Source: an uncultured Oscillospiraceae bacterium (GTDB lineage: Bacteria; Bacillota; Clostridia; Oscillospirales; Oscillospiraceae). Taken from it: a stretch of 64,000 nucleotides of DNA. The position numbers and the translations under genes are program-made. This document shows, in pieces, positions 22,727-31,349 of the stretch. Position 1 is the first letter of the stretch. Every line of letters starts with the position of its first letter. The notes beneath the pieces are model-generated. The model was not told the origin of the DNA and ran no database searches. It worked only from the letters and a program-made list of their open reading frames with translations. The stretch is taken from the NCBI GenBank assembly GCA_910588975.1, contig CAJUSE010000002.1, positions 1 through 64,000 of the forward strand. The letters are read 5' to 3'.

Positions 22727-23757
22727 GTGATTATAAGGATTTGAAGCTGACAGTCGCTTCCTCTCCCCATGTCAACTCCCCGGTGAATACCCGGAGCTTG
22801 ATGCTGGATCTGATCATTGCCCTGGTCCCCGCCCTGTGTGTGGGCACCTATTTCTTTGGCCCCCGGGCTCTGGTCCTCACCCTGGTCAGTGTAGTGGGCT
22901 GTATGTTCTTCGAGTGGCTCTATAATGCCATCATGAAGAAGCCCCAGACCCTGGGCGATCTGAGCGCAGTCATTACCGGCATTCTGCTGGCCTTTGTCTG
23001 CCCGGTGGCCCTGCCTTACTGGACCATTCTCATCGGCGATTTCTTCGCCATTGTCCTGACTAAGACCCTTTTTGGCGGCCTTGGCAAGAACTTCCTGAAC
23101 CCCGCTCTGGCTGGCCGGGCCTTCCTGATGCTCTCCTACGCCAGCTTCATGTCTACCTGGGTCAAGCCCGGCATAAGTAACTGGATGGATCTGGGCGCCG
23201 GCGTTGCTGATGCCGTTACCGGGGCCACCCCCCTTGCCAACCTCCACACCGGTGCCCTGCCCAAGGTCGAGCTTGTGGATGTGCTGGTGGGCAATGTGGG
23301 CGGCTGTATTGGTGAGGTCTCTGCCATCGCCCTCATTTGCGGTGGTATCTACCTCGTTATTCGAGGCGTTATCAACATTCGCATTCCCGCCACCTATATT
23401 GGCACTGTGGCTATCCTGACCTTGATCTTCCCTCAGGGCAATCCCAACGTGACCTGGATGCTCTATCAGCTGTGCAGCGGCGGTCTGATGCTGGGCGCCT
23501 TCTTCATGGCCACCGACTATGTGACCAGCCCCTGCACCCCCAAGGGGGAGATCATCTACGGCGTGGGCTGCGGCCTGCTGACCGTGTTCATCCGCTACTT
23601 TGGCGGTTTTCCCGAGGGTGTCAGCTATGCCATCCTGGTCATGAACCTGTTTGTTCCCATCATTGAAAAGTACACCCACCCCAGCCGCTTCGGTCTCACT
23701 AAGGCTGCCGCAAAGGCTGCTAAGGCGGCTGCCAAGAAAGGAGGGGCTGAGGTATGA
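22723..23757 (+). CDS. rnfD: Rnf electron transport complex subunit D
   Basis: Membrane subunit carrying covalent FMN. The 344-residue protein has about nine hydrophobic segments and the FMN attachment motif in VTGATPLANLHTG (the threonine is the ligand). SSPHVNSPVNTRSLMLDLIIALVPA is the characteristic start. The ATG at 22723 overlaps the rnfC stop and is preceded by AAAAGGAGG, so upstream in-frame starts inside rnfC are rejected. It ends in an alanine-lysine tail (KAAKAAAKKGGAEV) and overlaps rnfG by 4 bases. Confidence 0.94.
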   Translation: MSDYKDLKLTVASSPHVNSPVNTRSLMLDLIIALVPALCVGTYFFGPRALVLTLVSVVGCMFFEWLYNAIMKKPQTLGDLSAVITGILLAFVCPVALPYWTILIGDFFAIVLTKTLFGGLGKNFLNPALAGRAFLMLSYASFMSTWVKPGISNWMDLGAGVADAVTGATPLANLHTGALPKVELVDVLVGNVGGCIGEVSAIALICGGIYLVIRGVINIRIPATYIGTVAILTLIFPQGNPNVTWMLYQLCSGGLMLGAFFMATDYVTSPCTPKGEIIYGVGCGLLTVFIRYFGGFPEGVSYAILVMNLFVPIIEKYTHPSRFGLTKAAAKAAKAAAKKGGAEV

Positions 23758-24323
23758 GCGAGAATGTCGCTAAGACCGAAAAGAAGAAAGAGGCTGGCAT
23801 GGGCCAGATGATCGTTACACTGGCTGCTATCTGTGCTGTGTGCGCCCTGCTCCTGGGCCTTGTGAATATGCTGACTGAGCCTGTCATTGAGGCGAATGAG
23901 ACACGGAAGAAGGCAGTGGCCATGCAGGAGGTCCTTCCGGCCGATATTGACGACTATAAGGCTGTCACCTACACTGGCACCGATGCCACTGTCCTGAATG
24001 TATACGAGGTGGCGGGCAAGGGCCATGTGGTGGAGGTAGACTGCGCTGCCGGTTCCTTCTCTGGCACCTTGGCCATCATGGTGGGCATCAACGAGGATGG
24101 CACCATTTCCGGCGTGAAGGTCACAAATACTGCCGAGACCTCGGGCCTGGGCTCCAAGGCTGATGATGTCAGCTTCAAGGGCCAGTATGTGGGCAAGAGT
24201 GGCACTCTGGCCGTGGACAAGGACGGCGGCGAGATCATCGCCATCACTGGCGCCACCATCACCTCTCGTGCTGTTACTGCCGGCGTCAATTCCGCTTTGG
24301 CTGCCGTGGACCAGCTGGGTTAA
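23754..24323 (+). CDS. rnfG: Rnf electron transport complex subunit G
   Basis: Subunit with a single amino-terminal membrane helix (about residues 18-38) and an extracytoplasmic FMN-binding domain. The FMN attachment motif TGATIT lies near the end (AITGATITSRAV), preceded by ETSGLGSKADD, which is conserved in the family. The 189 residues are typical. The start overlaps the rnfD stop (ATGA), indicating translational coupling. Confidence 0.94.
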   Translation: MSENVAKTEKKKEAGMGQMIVTLAAICAVCALLLGLVNMLTEPVIEANETRKKAVAMQEVLPADIDDYKAVTYTGTDATVLNVYEVAGKGHVVEVDCAAGSFSGTLAIMVGINEDGTISGVKVTNTAETSGLGSKADDVSFKGQYVGKSGTLAVDKDGGEIIAITGATITSRAVTAGVNSALAAVDQLG

Positions 24324-24335
24324 GGAGGGATAGGA

Positions 24336-24983
24336 ATGAATGTGAAACAACAGCTCAAAGAGGGCCTGCTGACCCAAAACCCGGTCACTGTCCAGCTGCT
24401 TGGTATGTGTTCTACTATGGCTATCACGACCTCGCTGTTTAACGGTATCGGTATGGGCCTTAGCGTCATGGTTATCCTGACCCTGGCCAATGTGTTCATC
24501 TCTGTTCTGCGTAACGTGATCCCTAACAAGATCCGCATTGCCTGCTTCATCGTGGTCATTGCCACCTTCGTTACCATGGTGGATCTGTTCCTGAAGGCCT
24601 ATATGGAGTCTCTGTCTGCCAGCCTGGGTGTGTTCATCCCCTTAATTGTGGTGAACTGTATCATCCTGGGCCGGGCCGAGTCCTTTGCCTATAAAAATGG
24701 CGTGGCCGTCTCTGCTCTGGACGGCATCTTCCAGGGTCTGGGTTACACCTGGGTACTGGTGGTCATGTGTGTCATCCGTGAGTTCCTGGGCGCTGGTAAG
24801 TTTGGCGGCGGTCTGCTGGGCGAGGGCGGTAATGGTATTGTGATCTTCCCTGAGGAGTTTGCCATCGCCGGCCTGAGCCGGCCTGTGGGAGGCTTTTTGG
24901 TACTGGCCTTCATCATTGCCGCTGTACAGTATTTCCTGAACAAGCCCAAGAAGGCTGCTAAGAAAGAGGAGGTGGCCCAGTAA
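24336..24983 (+). CDS. rnfE: Rnf electron transport complex subunit E
   Basis: Integral membrane subunit, homologous to RnfA and NqrD/E. The 215-residue protein has six hydrophobic segments with NPVTVQLLGMCSTMAITTS near the start, LVVNCIILGRAESFAYKN in the centre, and a short KPKKAAKKEEVAQ tail. Conserved cysteines in the membrane segments (LLGMCS and VNCIILGRA) could ligate the intramembrane iron-sulfur centre shared with RnfA. AAGGAGGG lies before the ATG, and the stop overlaps the rnfA start. Confidence 0.94.
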   Translation: MNVKQQLKEGLLTQNPVTVQLLGMCSTMAITTSLFNGIGMGLSVMVILTLANVFISVLRNVIPNKIRIACFIVVIATFVTMVDLFLKAYMESLSASLGVFIPLIVVNCIILGRAESFAYKNGVAVSALDGIFQGLGYTWVLVVMCVIREFLGAGKFGGGLLGEGGNGIVIFPEEFAIAGLSRPVGGFLVLAFIIAAVQYFLNKPKKAAKKEEVAQ

Positions 24984-25573
24984 TGGATTTTCAGAAGCTG
25001 ATCGAGATCGCCCTGGGTGCTATCCTCATCAATAACTTCATCGTGTCCCAGTTCCTGGGCATCTGCCCCTTCATGGGCGTGTCCAAGTCCACCGATACCG
25101 CCAGCGGCATGGGCCTGGCCGTGACCTTCGTTATGGGCATCGCCTCGGCTGTGTGCTGGCCTATCAATCACTATATTCTGGAGCCCCAGAATTTGGTGTT
25201 TATGCAGACCATCGTGTTCATTTTGGTCATCGCCTCTCTTGTGCAGTTTATTGAGATGTTCCTGCAGAAGTCCATGCCTTCGCTGTACAGCGCTCTGGGC
25301 GTGTTCCTGCCCCTCATCACCACCAACTGCGCCGTGCTGGGCGTGGTGCTCCAGAACACCCAGCAGAGCTACAGCTTCATCGAGAGTGTGGTCTACGGTG
25401 TCACCGGCGGTCTGGGTTTCCTGCTGGTCATCTATCTGTTTGCCGCCATTCGGGAGAAGCTGGAGTTTGCCGAGACCCCCAAGGCCTTTGAGGGTTTCCC
25501 CATCGCTCTGGTCGCCGCCGGTTTGATTGCCCTGTGCTTTGGCGGCTTCTCCGGCCTGAGCATCTTCGGGTAA
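24983..25573 (+). CDS. rnfA: Rnf electron transport complex subunit A
   Basis: Integral membrane subunit paired with RnfE in an inverted-topology dimer. The 196-residue protein has six membrane segments, with VSQFLGICPFMGVSKS and LITTNCAVLGVVLQN carrying the conserved cysteines near the membrane centre. The ATG at 24983 overlaps the rnfE stop by one base (TAATG), and a GAGGTGG ribosome-binding site lies in the end of rnfE. Confidence 0.94.
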   Translation: MDFQKLIEIALGAILINNFIVSQFLGICPFMGVSKSTDTASGMGLAVTFVMGIASAVCWPINHYILEPQNLVFMQTIVFILVIASLVQFIEMFLQKSMPSLYSALGVFLPLITTNCAVLGVVLQNTQQSYSFIESVVYGVTGGLGFLLVIYLFAAIREKLEFAETPKAFEGFPIALVAAGLIALCFGGFSGLSIFG

Positions 25574-25588
25574 GGGAGGAGAGAAAGA

Positions 25589-26524
25589 ATGACGAAAGTA
25601 ATCATTGCCACCGGTCTCCTGCTGGTGCTGGGTGCCGTTTTCGGTGCCATTCTGTCCTTTGCCGCTAAGGTCTTTGCTGTGGAGAAGGATCCCAAGGAGG
25701 AGGCCATTTTGGAGTGCCTGCCCGGTGCCAACTGCGGCGGCTGTGGCTTCCCCGGCTGTGCCGGCTACGCTGCTGCCGTGGCTGCCGGTAAGGCCGATGT
25801 CAACAACTGCGCTGCTGGTGGCGAGGGTGTGGCTGCCCAAATCGCCGAGATCATGGGCGTTGCTGCTGGTGACAGCGTAAAGCAGGTCGCCGTGGTCCAC
25901 TGTACCGGCTGCGGTATCGATCATACCAAGTATAATTATGAGGGCGTCCAGGACTGCCTGGCCGCCTCCCGGCTCCCTGGCGGCGGCCCTCTGGGCTGTG
26001 ACTATGGCTGTCTGGGCTTTGGCACCTGTGAGAAGGTCTGTCCCTTCGATGCCATTCACGTTGTCAATGGCGTGGCTGTGGTAGATGAGGAGAAGTGTAA
26101 GGCCTGTTCCAAGTGCGTGGATGCTTGTCCCCGGCATATCATTGCCCTGGAGCCTTATAAAACCAAGAAGCACGTTGCCATCCCCTGTTCGTCTCACGCC
26201 AAGGGCCCTGTGGTCACCAAGGTCTGCGCCAACGGCTGTATTGCCTGCGGTATTTGCGCCAAGGCCTGCCCCAAGGAGGCCATCACCATTGAGGACTTCC
26301 TGGCTAAGATCGACTACGATAAGTGTATTGGCTGCACCATCTGCGCCCAAAAGTGTCCCCGTGGTCTGATTACGGTGGATGGCGTGGTGCCTGAGAAGAA
26401 GCCTGTGGCTCCCAAGCCCGCCGCCCCTGTGACTCCTGTTGCTGAGGAGCCCAAGACGGAGGAACCTGCCAAGGTCGAAGAGGCCAAGGCTGCTGAGGAG
26501 ACTAAGGCCTCTAAGGGCGAGTAA
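25589..26524 (+). CDS. rnfB: Rnf electron transport complex subunit B
   Basis: Ferredoxin-accepting iron-sulfur subunit. An amino-terminal membrane helix (residues about 3-25) is followed by the four-cysteine module LPGANCGGCGFPGCAGYA and several ferredoxin-type clusters, for example CEKVCPFDAI, CKACSKCVDACP, CIACGICAKACP and CIGCTICAQKCP. From about residue 270 the protein ends in a low-complexity P/E/K/A tail absent from shorter RnfB proteins. AGGGAGGAGAG precedes the ATG. Last gene of the operon; a strong bidirectional terminator follows. Confidence 0.94.
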   Translation: MTKVIIATGLLLVLGAVFGAILSFAAKVFAVEKDPKEEAILECLPGANCGGCGFPGCAGYAAAVAAGKADVNNCAAGGEGVAAQIAEIMGVAAGDSVKQVAVVHCTGCGIDHTKYNYEGVQDCLAASRLPGGGPLGCDYGCLGFGTCEKVCPFDAIHVVNGVAVVDEEKCKACSKCVDACPRHIIALEPYKTKKHVAIPCSSHAKGPVVTKVCANGCIACGICAKACPKEAITIEDFLAKIDYDKCIGCTICAQKCPRGLITVDGVVPEKKPVAPKPAAPVTPVAEEPKTEEPAKVEEAKAAEETKASKGE

Positions 26525-26542
26525 GTCGCACTTGAAAGAATA

Positions 26543-26588
26543 AAAACATCCCCGGCATCCGAATTTGGATGCCGGGGATGTTTTTATA
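26543..26588. terminator. Bidirectional terminator between rnfB and degV
   Basis: AAAACATCCCCGGCATCC / GGATGCCGGGGATGTTTTTA, 18 or more pairs with a 6-base loop. A- and T-runs on both sides let it serve the convergent rnf and degV transcripts. Confidence 0.9.
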
Positions 26589-26602
26589 TAATAAGGAAGG
26601 GC

Positions 26603-27442
26603 TCAATAGGCCACCATGATTCCGCCATCGTTGGCATAGACGGTGGTGATGCCTCGGGCATCCGAAATAAGGATGTCCCGGAAGTGACAGGACTTCAGCA
26701 ACAGATCCCGGACATAGATGGCCCGCTCCACATTGTTGCAGTGGACCAATGTCAGCAGCTTGCCCCGGTGGGTGGAGTCTGCGGCAATGCGGGCGACCAT
26801 CTTGGACAGGGCCTGTTTCACCGACAGAGCCTGACCGATCTTGCCGATCTCCCCCTCAGGGGTGGCATGACAGAGCAGCTTGATTTTTAAGGCGCTGGTG
26901 ACCACAGCCAGAGCGCCGGTGAGCCGGCCGTTTTTTCGCAGGTGGTCCAGATCCTCCAGCACAAAGAGGGTGGTCATGTCGGTGATGTGCTTGGAGGTCT
27001 CGTTGACTACGGTGTTGAAATCCTTTCCGGAACCGGCCAGCTCCAGCAGCTTCAAGGCAATGGAAACCTCGCCGGCATTGGCTGAACAGGAATTGAACAC
27101 ATGGACGTGGCTTTCAGGGTGCTCCTCCATCCAGATGACTCTGGCCTGGGCGGCCGAATTATGAGAACCCGAAAGCAGAGCGGAGAGGGTGACAACATAG
27201 AGGTCATCAGCTTGGGCCCGCTCAAAGGCGTCCAGATACTGGGCCGGGGAGGGGCAGGCTGTCTGGGGCGGTTTAGGATCCTCGTGCATAAGCATCAAAA
27301 GATGAGTCTGATCAAAGGTATCGTCGTCCACGATGTCCTCGCCGCCCACCGAAATGACCAAAGGCACCCGGATAAAGGGGCCCTCCCGAAGCTGGGTGGC
27401 AGTCAGGTCACAACAGCTATCCACGATGATTTTGAAGCTCAT
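26603..27442 (-). CDS. DegV family fatty-acid-binding protein
   Basis: DegV proteins bind a long-chain fatty acid; those like FakB present it to the kinase FakA. The 279-residue protein has SFKIIVDSCCDLTATQL at the start, PLVISVGGEDIVDDDTFD, the TACPSPAQYLDAFE and SALLSGSHNSAAQAR motifs, and the LRKNGRLTGALAVV segment of the second domain. The ATG at 27442 follows GGGAGGCG. No fakA gene is adjacent. A role in phospholipid or signalling metabolism is inferred from the family. Confidence 0.88.
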   Translation of the reverse strand: MSFKIIVDSCCDLTATQLREGPFIRVPLVISVGGEDIVDDDTFDQTHLLMLMHEDPKPPQTACPSPAQYLDAFERAQADDLYVVTLSALLSGSHNSAAQARVIWMEEHPESHVHVFNSCSANAGEVSIALKLLELAGSGKDFNTVVNETSKHITDMTTLFVLEDLDHLRKNGRLTGALAVVTSALKIKLLCHATPEGEIGKIGQALSVKQALSKMVARIAADSTHRGKLLTLVHCNNVERAIYVRDLLLKSCHFRDILISDARGITTVYANDGGIMVAY

Positions 27443-27563
27443 AAGAACGCCTCCCAAATCTAATCTTCAAAATTATATTTATACCATATCATAGAGTGAC
27501 CGAAAAGTAAAGGGGAAAGAGGACATTTCACTTTGGAAGCCGAGAGGAGGACTTGTGGGAAAA

Positions 27564-28325
27564 TCAGGAGGGAAAATCCTCCGGGAACTCCTCTTGAAGT
27601 TCCTGCATCAGCTTGCGGTCGGCCTTGGTAGCGGTCAGGTCCAGCTTTTCATACATGTCCGGACGGCGGCGCTTGGTGCGCAGAATAGCCTGCTTTTGCC
27701 GCCATCTGGCAATTAGGGCGTGATTGCCCGAGAGAAGGATGGAGGGCACCTTTTTCCCATGCCACTCCTCCGGTCGGGAGTACTGGGGATATTCCAGCAG
27801 CCCATTCCAATGGCTTTCATCCTCGAAGCATTTCGGATCGGATAACACGCCGGGAATAAGCCGACAAACGGCATCGGTAAGAGCCATGGCGGGGATCTCA
27901 CCTCCGGTGAGGACAAAGTCACCCAGAGAGATCTCCTCATCGACACATTCTTCGATAAAGCGTTCGTCAATGCCCTCGTAGTGGCCGCAAACCAGGATCA
28001 GGTGGTCGTAGTCGGCGACCAAAGCCTTGGCCTTGGCTTGATTGAAGGTGGTGCCGGCAGGGGAGAAGTAGATGGTGTGGCCACCGCCGTAGTTGTCTAC
28101 CACGTGCTTCCAGCACTGGTAGAGGGGATCGGCCTGCATCACGGCCCCATGCCCGCCACCGTAGGGGTAATTATCCACCTGCTTTTGTTTGTTGAGGGTG
28201 TAGTTCCGGATCTGGTGGGTCTCAATGCGCAAAATGTCCCGCTCTTGAGCACGGCCCAAAATGGACTCTGAAAGTACATCTCCCACTGTCAGGTCAAACA
28301 GGGTCAAAATGTCAATGCGGTACAT
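27564..28325 (-). CDS. trmD: tRNA (guanine37-N1)-methyltransferase
   Basis: Methylates G37 next to the anticodon, using S-adenosylmethionine, and prevents frameshifting. The 253-residue protein has the trefoil-knot motifs LVCGHYEGIDERFIEECVDEEISLGD and FVLTGGEIPAM, plus YPYGGGHGAVMQ near residue 55 and the carboxy-terminal DNA/tRNA-binding helices. The start overlaps the stop of rimM by one base, the normal rimM-trmD coupling. Confidence 0.94.
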   Translation of the reverse strand: MYRIDILTLFDLTVGDVLSESILGRAQERDILRIETHQIRNYTLNKQKQVDNYPYGGGHGAVMQADPLYQCWKHVVDNYGGGHTIYFSPAGTTFNQAKAKALVADYDHLILVCGHYEGIDERFIEECVDEEISLGDFVLTGGEIPAMALTDAVCRLIPGVLSDPKCFEDESHWNGLLEYPQYSRPEEWHGKKVPSILLSGNHALIARWRQKQAILRTKRRRPDMYEKLDLTATKADRKLMQELQEEFPEDFPS

Positions 28326-28822
28326 TATTCACCCATCCCTTCGATGAGGTTGACCTTGATATACCCGCCCTCCACATTGGTCTCGGCCAAAAAGGCATCT
28401 ACGGCGGGAATCATGTATTCCTTTCCCTTGCCCCGGACCACATAGACCTCATGGGCAGGGGGGGTGAGAATGTCCTCAATGGTGCCCAGTTCCTCATCGG
28501 TGGCGTTGTCCAAAACGGTGAGTCCCATGAGGTCGGCCAGGAAATGGCGGCCCTCGGGCAGCTCCACCCCGGTGCGGTCGATGGAAAGTACCTTGCCCTT
28601 TAGGCGCATGGCCTTTTCCACGGTGTCTACCCCTTCGAGGGTGGCCAGTACCATGGTTTTGTGGGGGCGGGCGGAGAGGACCTTTGTGGCTTTGCCATCT
28701 ATATAAAGGGTATCAAATTGACAGAGAAATTCGGGGGAGTCGGCCCAGGGCATGATCTTGACCTCCCCTTTTATACCGTGAGTGTTGACAATCTCTCCAG
28801 CCTCTAAAAATTGATTTTTCAT
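28325..28822 (-). CDS. rimM: Ribosome maturation factor RimM
   Basis: Binds ribosomal protein S19 and helps 30S head assembly. The 165-residue protein has the EAGEIVNTHGIKGEVKI amino-terminal motif and the PRC-barrel domain with GRHFLADLMGLTVLD, PPAHEVYVVRGKGKEYMIPAVDAF. It overlaps trmD downstream by one base and the upstream acetyltransferase gene by 4 bases, so it is translated from a transcript that now begins with a non-ribosomal gene. Confidence 0.93.
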   Translation of the reverse strand: MKNQFLEAGEIVNTHGIKGEVKIMPWADSPEFLCQFDTLYIDGKATKVLSARPHKTMVLATLEGVDTVEKAMRLKGKVLSIDRTGVELPEGRHFLADLMGLTVLDNATDEELGTIEDILTPPAHEVYVVRGKGKEYMIPAVDAFLAETNVEGGYIKVNLIEGMGE

Positions 28823-29364
28823 GTGTTGACCTCCTGAAGCATACCTGTATACTCTTCCTTGAACAGGGAAAAGAGCATATCGTCATAGACTACCCCGCCA
28901 TGGGCCCGGATGGCCCGGCGTAGGGTGCCCTCGTGGGTGAAGCCCAGCTTTTCCAAAACTCGGCGGGAGGCATGGTTTTCAGAAAAGACCCGAGCGGTGA
29001 GAATGTCTGCATGTAGAGTAGAGAAAGCATATTGTACCGCAGTCCTTAATGCCTCGGTCATATAGCCATGGTTAGCGAAAGGCTCTAAAAGCTCATAGCT
29101 GAGTGAAAGACTATTGACCCCATAGCGCAAGTCATCCTCATCCAGACAAATCAGCCCCATAGGTGTGTTTTCACCCTTGCATAGGATATAGAGAGCTTTG
29201 TCAGACTCCATATCCTGTTTGACCCGGAGAAGACTGCGCTCTCTATTCAGCGGGGCAACACCGTTATATTTCAAAACAAAGGGGTCATTCCACAGCCGGA
29301 AATAAAAGTCTGCATCGGCAAGAGCGGCCCCTCTTAAAATCAGTCGTTGCGTTTCAAGATACAT
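28819..29364 (-). CDS. GNAT family acetyltransferase (RimJ/RimL-like)
   Basis: A 181-residue N-acetyltransferase with ETQRLILRGAALADADFYFRLWNDP at the start, the acetyl-CoA region around LSYELLEPFANHGYMTEALRTAV, and ENHASRRVLEKLGFTHEGTLRRA near the end; these are typical of the RimJ/RimL group. The ATG at 29364 follows GAAGGAG. It stands where khpA and rimM are usually adjacent, overlaps rimM by 4 bases, and is separated from khpA by a terminator. It may have inserted into the ribosomal operon. The substrate is unknown. Confidence 0.8.
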   Translation of the reverse strand: MYLETQRLILRGAALADADFYFRLWNDPFVLKYNGVAPLNRERSLLRVKQDMESDKALYILCKGENTPMGLICLDEDDLRYGVNSLSLSYELLEPFANHGYMTEALRTAVQYAFSTLHADILTARVFSENHASRRVLEKLGFTHEGTLRRAIRAHGGVVYDDMLFSLFKEEYTGMLQEVNT

Positions 29365-29390
29365 GAAATTCTCCTTCATGAGGTAAGCTG

Positions 29391-29424
29391 AAAAAAGCGG
29401 ACCCGCAAAGGGCCCGCTTTTTTC
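29391..29424 (-). terminator. Terminator after khpA
   Basis: AAAAAAGCGG...CCGCTTTTTT stem reading leftward (10 outer pairs plus GGGCCC-type inner pairs), with T residues on the minus strand. It splits the ribosomal operon between khpA and the acetyltransferase. Confidence 0.85.
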
Positions 29425-29428
29425 GACT

Positions 29429-29659
29429 TTAGTCGTTGATGTCCACAGAGACCCGTAGGCCCTTTTTCTGGCCTGCGGAGCGCATGAGGACTCGGATCCA
29501 CTTGGCAATGCGACCTTGACGGCCGATTACCTTGCCCATGTCCTCAGAGGCGACCCGCAGCTCCAGCGTGGTCTCGCCCTCGCCCTGATACTCGTTGACC
29601 TCCACCTGCTCGGGGTGGTCTACCAGGTTTTGGGCGATGTAAGTGAGGAGCTCTTTCAT
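29429..29659 (-). CDS. khpA: KH-domain RNA-binding protein KhpA
   Basis: Small KH protein that pairs with KhpB/Jag to bind RNA and influence cell division and envelope growth. The 76 residues form one KH domain with the GxxG loop in GKVIGRQGRIAKWIRVLM. Its position directly after rpsP is the conserved one (ylqC in Bacillus). GGGAGGAGAA lies before the start. Confidence 0.9.
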   Translation of the reverse strand: MKELLTYIAQNLVDHPEQVEVNEYQGEGETTLELRVASEDMGKVIGRQGRIAKWIRVLMRSAGQKKGLRVSVDIND

Positions 29660-29676
29660 TGGTAAGTTCTCCTCCC

Positions 29677-29916
29677 TTAGATGGCGCCGGCCTTTTTCAG
29701 CAGAGCCTTCACCGTCTCAGTGGGCTGAGCGCCGGTCTTGATCCAGGCCTGGGCACGCTCGGCATCCACTTTCAGAGCAACGGGCTCAGCGGTGGGATCA
29801 TAGGTGCCGATCTCCTCGATGAACCGACCGTCCCGGGGATAACGGGAATCGGCCACCACGATGCGGTAGAAGGGGGCCTTCTTGGCGCCCATACGGCGCA
29901 GACGAATTTTGACCAT
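29677..29916 (-). CDS. rpsP: 30S ribosomal protein S16
   Basis: The 79-residue protein starts MVKIRLRRMGAKKAPFYRIVVADSRYPRDG and contains IEEIGTYDPT, the S16 signature. S16 is needed for assembly of the 30S body. GGAGGTGAAAATACC precedes the ATG. It lies between ffh and khpA in the conserved order. Confidence 0.95.
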   Translation of the reverse strand: MVKIRLRRMGAKKAPFYRIVVADSRYPRDGRFIEEIGTYDPTAEPVALKVDAERAQAWIKTGAQPTETVKALLKKAGAI

Positions 29917-29986
29917 GGTATTTTCACCTCCATAAAAGATTTCACATGTTTATATGGAAAACGTCTTGGGACGCTTGCCAACAAAA

Positions 29987-31345
29987 TTAGAAGGGGAAGC
30001 CTCTCCCCATGCCCATGCCGCCCAGCCGACCCTTCTTGGCCAACTTGCGCATTTTAGGGCTGTTCATCTGCCGGGTCATCTGAACGATCATATCAAACTG
30101 CTTCAGCAGCCGGTTGACATCGACCACTCCCACACCGGCGCCGGCGGCGATCCGCTTTTTCCTGCTGTTATTGAGCAGGGAAGGATCCTCTCGCTCAGCG
30201 GGAGTCATGGAGAGGATGATGGCCTCAGTGCGGCCCAGGGCCGATTCGTCCACATTTGCCCCCTCCAGGGCCTTAGCGTCCACGCCCGGCAGCATACCAG
30301 CCAAATCAGCCAGAGAGCCCATGCTTTTCATTTGGACCAACTGGTCATAGTAGTCGGAGAGGGTGAATTTGTTTTTGCGCAGCTTCTGCTCCAGCTCCAT
30401 GGCCTTTTGGGCATCAAAGTTCTCCTGGGCCTTCTCAATGAGAGAGAGCACATCGCCCATGCCCAGGATGCGGGAAGCCATGCGGTCAGGGTGAAAGATT
30501 TCTATCTGGTCCAGTTTTTCACCCATGCCCACAAATTTAATGGGCTTGCCAGTGACCGCTTTGATGGAAAGGGCTGCGCCGCCCCGGGCGTCGCCGTCCA
30601 GTTTGGTGAGCATTACGCCGGTCAGATCCAAGGCCTCGTCAAAGGCTTTGGCAGCATTGACGGCATCCTGGCCGATCATGGCGTCTACTACCAACAGGAT
30701 CTCGTCGGGGGAGACAGCAGCCTGGATGCGCTTAAGCTCATCCATAAGCTCCTCGTCCACATGAAGCCGGCCGGCAGTGTCCAGAAATACCATGTCATTT
30801 CCATGTTTTTGAGCGTGCTCGATGGCGGCTTTGGCGATGTCCACCGGGTCGATCTGGCCCATTTGAAACACAGGTACATCCAGCTGTTTGCCCACCACTT
30901 CTAACTGCTCGATAGCGGCAGGGCGATAAATGTCACAGGCCACCAGCAACGGTCGCTTGCCTTGCTTTTTTTGGAAACCCGCCAGCTTGGCGGCATTGGT
31001 GGTTTTGCCGGCGCCCTGAAGACCCACCATCATGACAACAGTGGGAGGCTTGGAGGCGATGGCCAGCTTACTCTCCTCGCTGCCCATGAGAGCGGTGAGC
31101 TCCTCGTTGACGATCTTTACGATCATCTGGGCGGGGGAGAGGGCCTCTAAAACATCCTGGCCCACAGCTCGTTCCGAGACCTTGGAGACAAAGTCCTTGA
31201 CCACCTTGTAGCTTACGTCGGCCTCCAGCAGTGCCATGCGGATCTCCCGCATGGCCTCCTTCACATCGGCCTCGGTAAGGCGGCCCTTGCCCCGCAGCTT
31301 CTTAAAGGCGTTAGAGAGCTTTTCGGTCAATCCTTCAAAGGCCAT
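29987..31345 (-). CDS. ffh: Signal recognition particle protein Ffh
   Basis: GTPase of the signal recognition particle, which targets nascent membrane proteins with SRP RNA and FtsY. The 452-residue protein has the N domain, then the G domain with GLQGAGKTTNAAKLAG, DTAGRLHVDEELM and TKLDGDARGGAALSI, then the methionine-rich M domain, which ends GGMGMGRGFPF. Length is typical. It follows ylxM by 4 bases and is co-transcribed with it. The SRP RNA gene is not seen in this window. Confidence 0.96.
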   Translation of the reverse strand: MAFEGLTEKLSNAFKKLRGKGRLTEADVKEAMREIRMALLEADVSYKVVKDFVSKVSERAVGQDVLEALSPAQMIVKIVNEELTALMGSEESKLAIASKPPTVVMMVGLQGAGKTTNAAKLAGFQKKQGKRPLLVACDIYRPAAIEQLEVVGKQLDVPVFQMGQIDPVDIAKAAIEHAQKHGNDMVFLDTAGRLHVDEELMDELKRIQAAVSPDEILLVVDAMIGQDAVNAAKAFDEALDLTGVMLTKLDGDARGGAALSIKAVTGKPIKFVGMGEKLDQIEIFHPDRMASRILGMGDVLSLIEKAQENFDAQKAMELEQKLRKNKFTLSDYYDQLVQMKSMGSLADLAGMLPGVDAKALEGANVDESALGRTEAIILSMTPAEREDPSLLNNSRKKRIAAGAGVGVVDVNRLLKQFDMIVQMTRQMNSPKMRKLAKKGRLGGMGMGRGFPF

Positions 31346-31349
31346 GGGC

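Noticed and set aside
24743..26350. Long minus-strand open frame opposite rnfE, rnfA and rnfB (535 codons).
   Set aside because: Shadow of the Rnf genes; His- and Gly-rich low-complexity product without recognisable domains.
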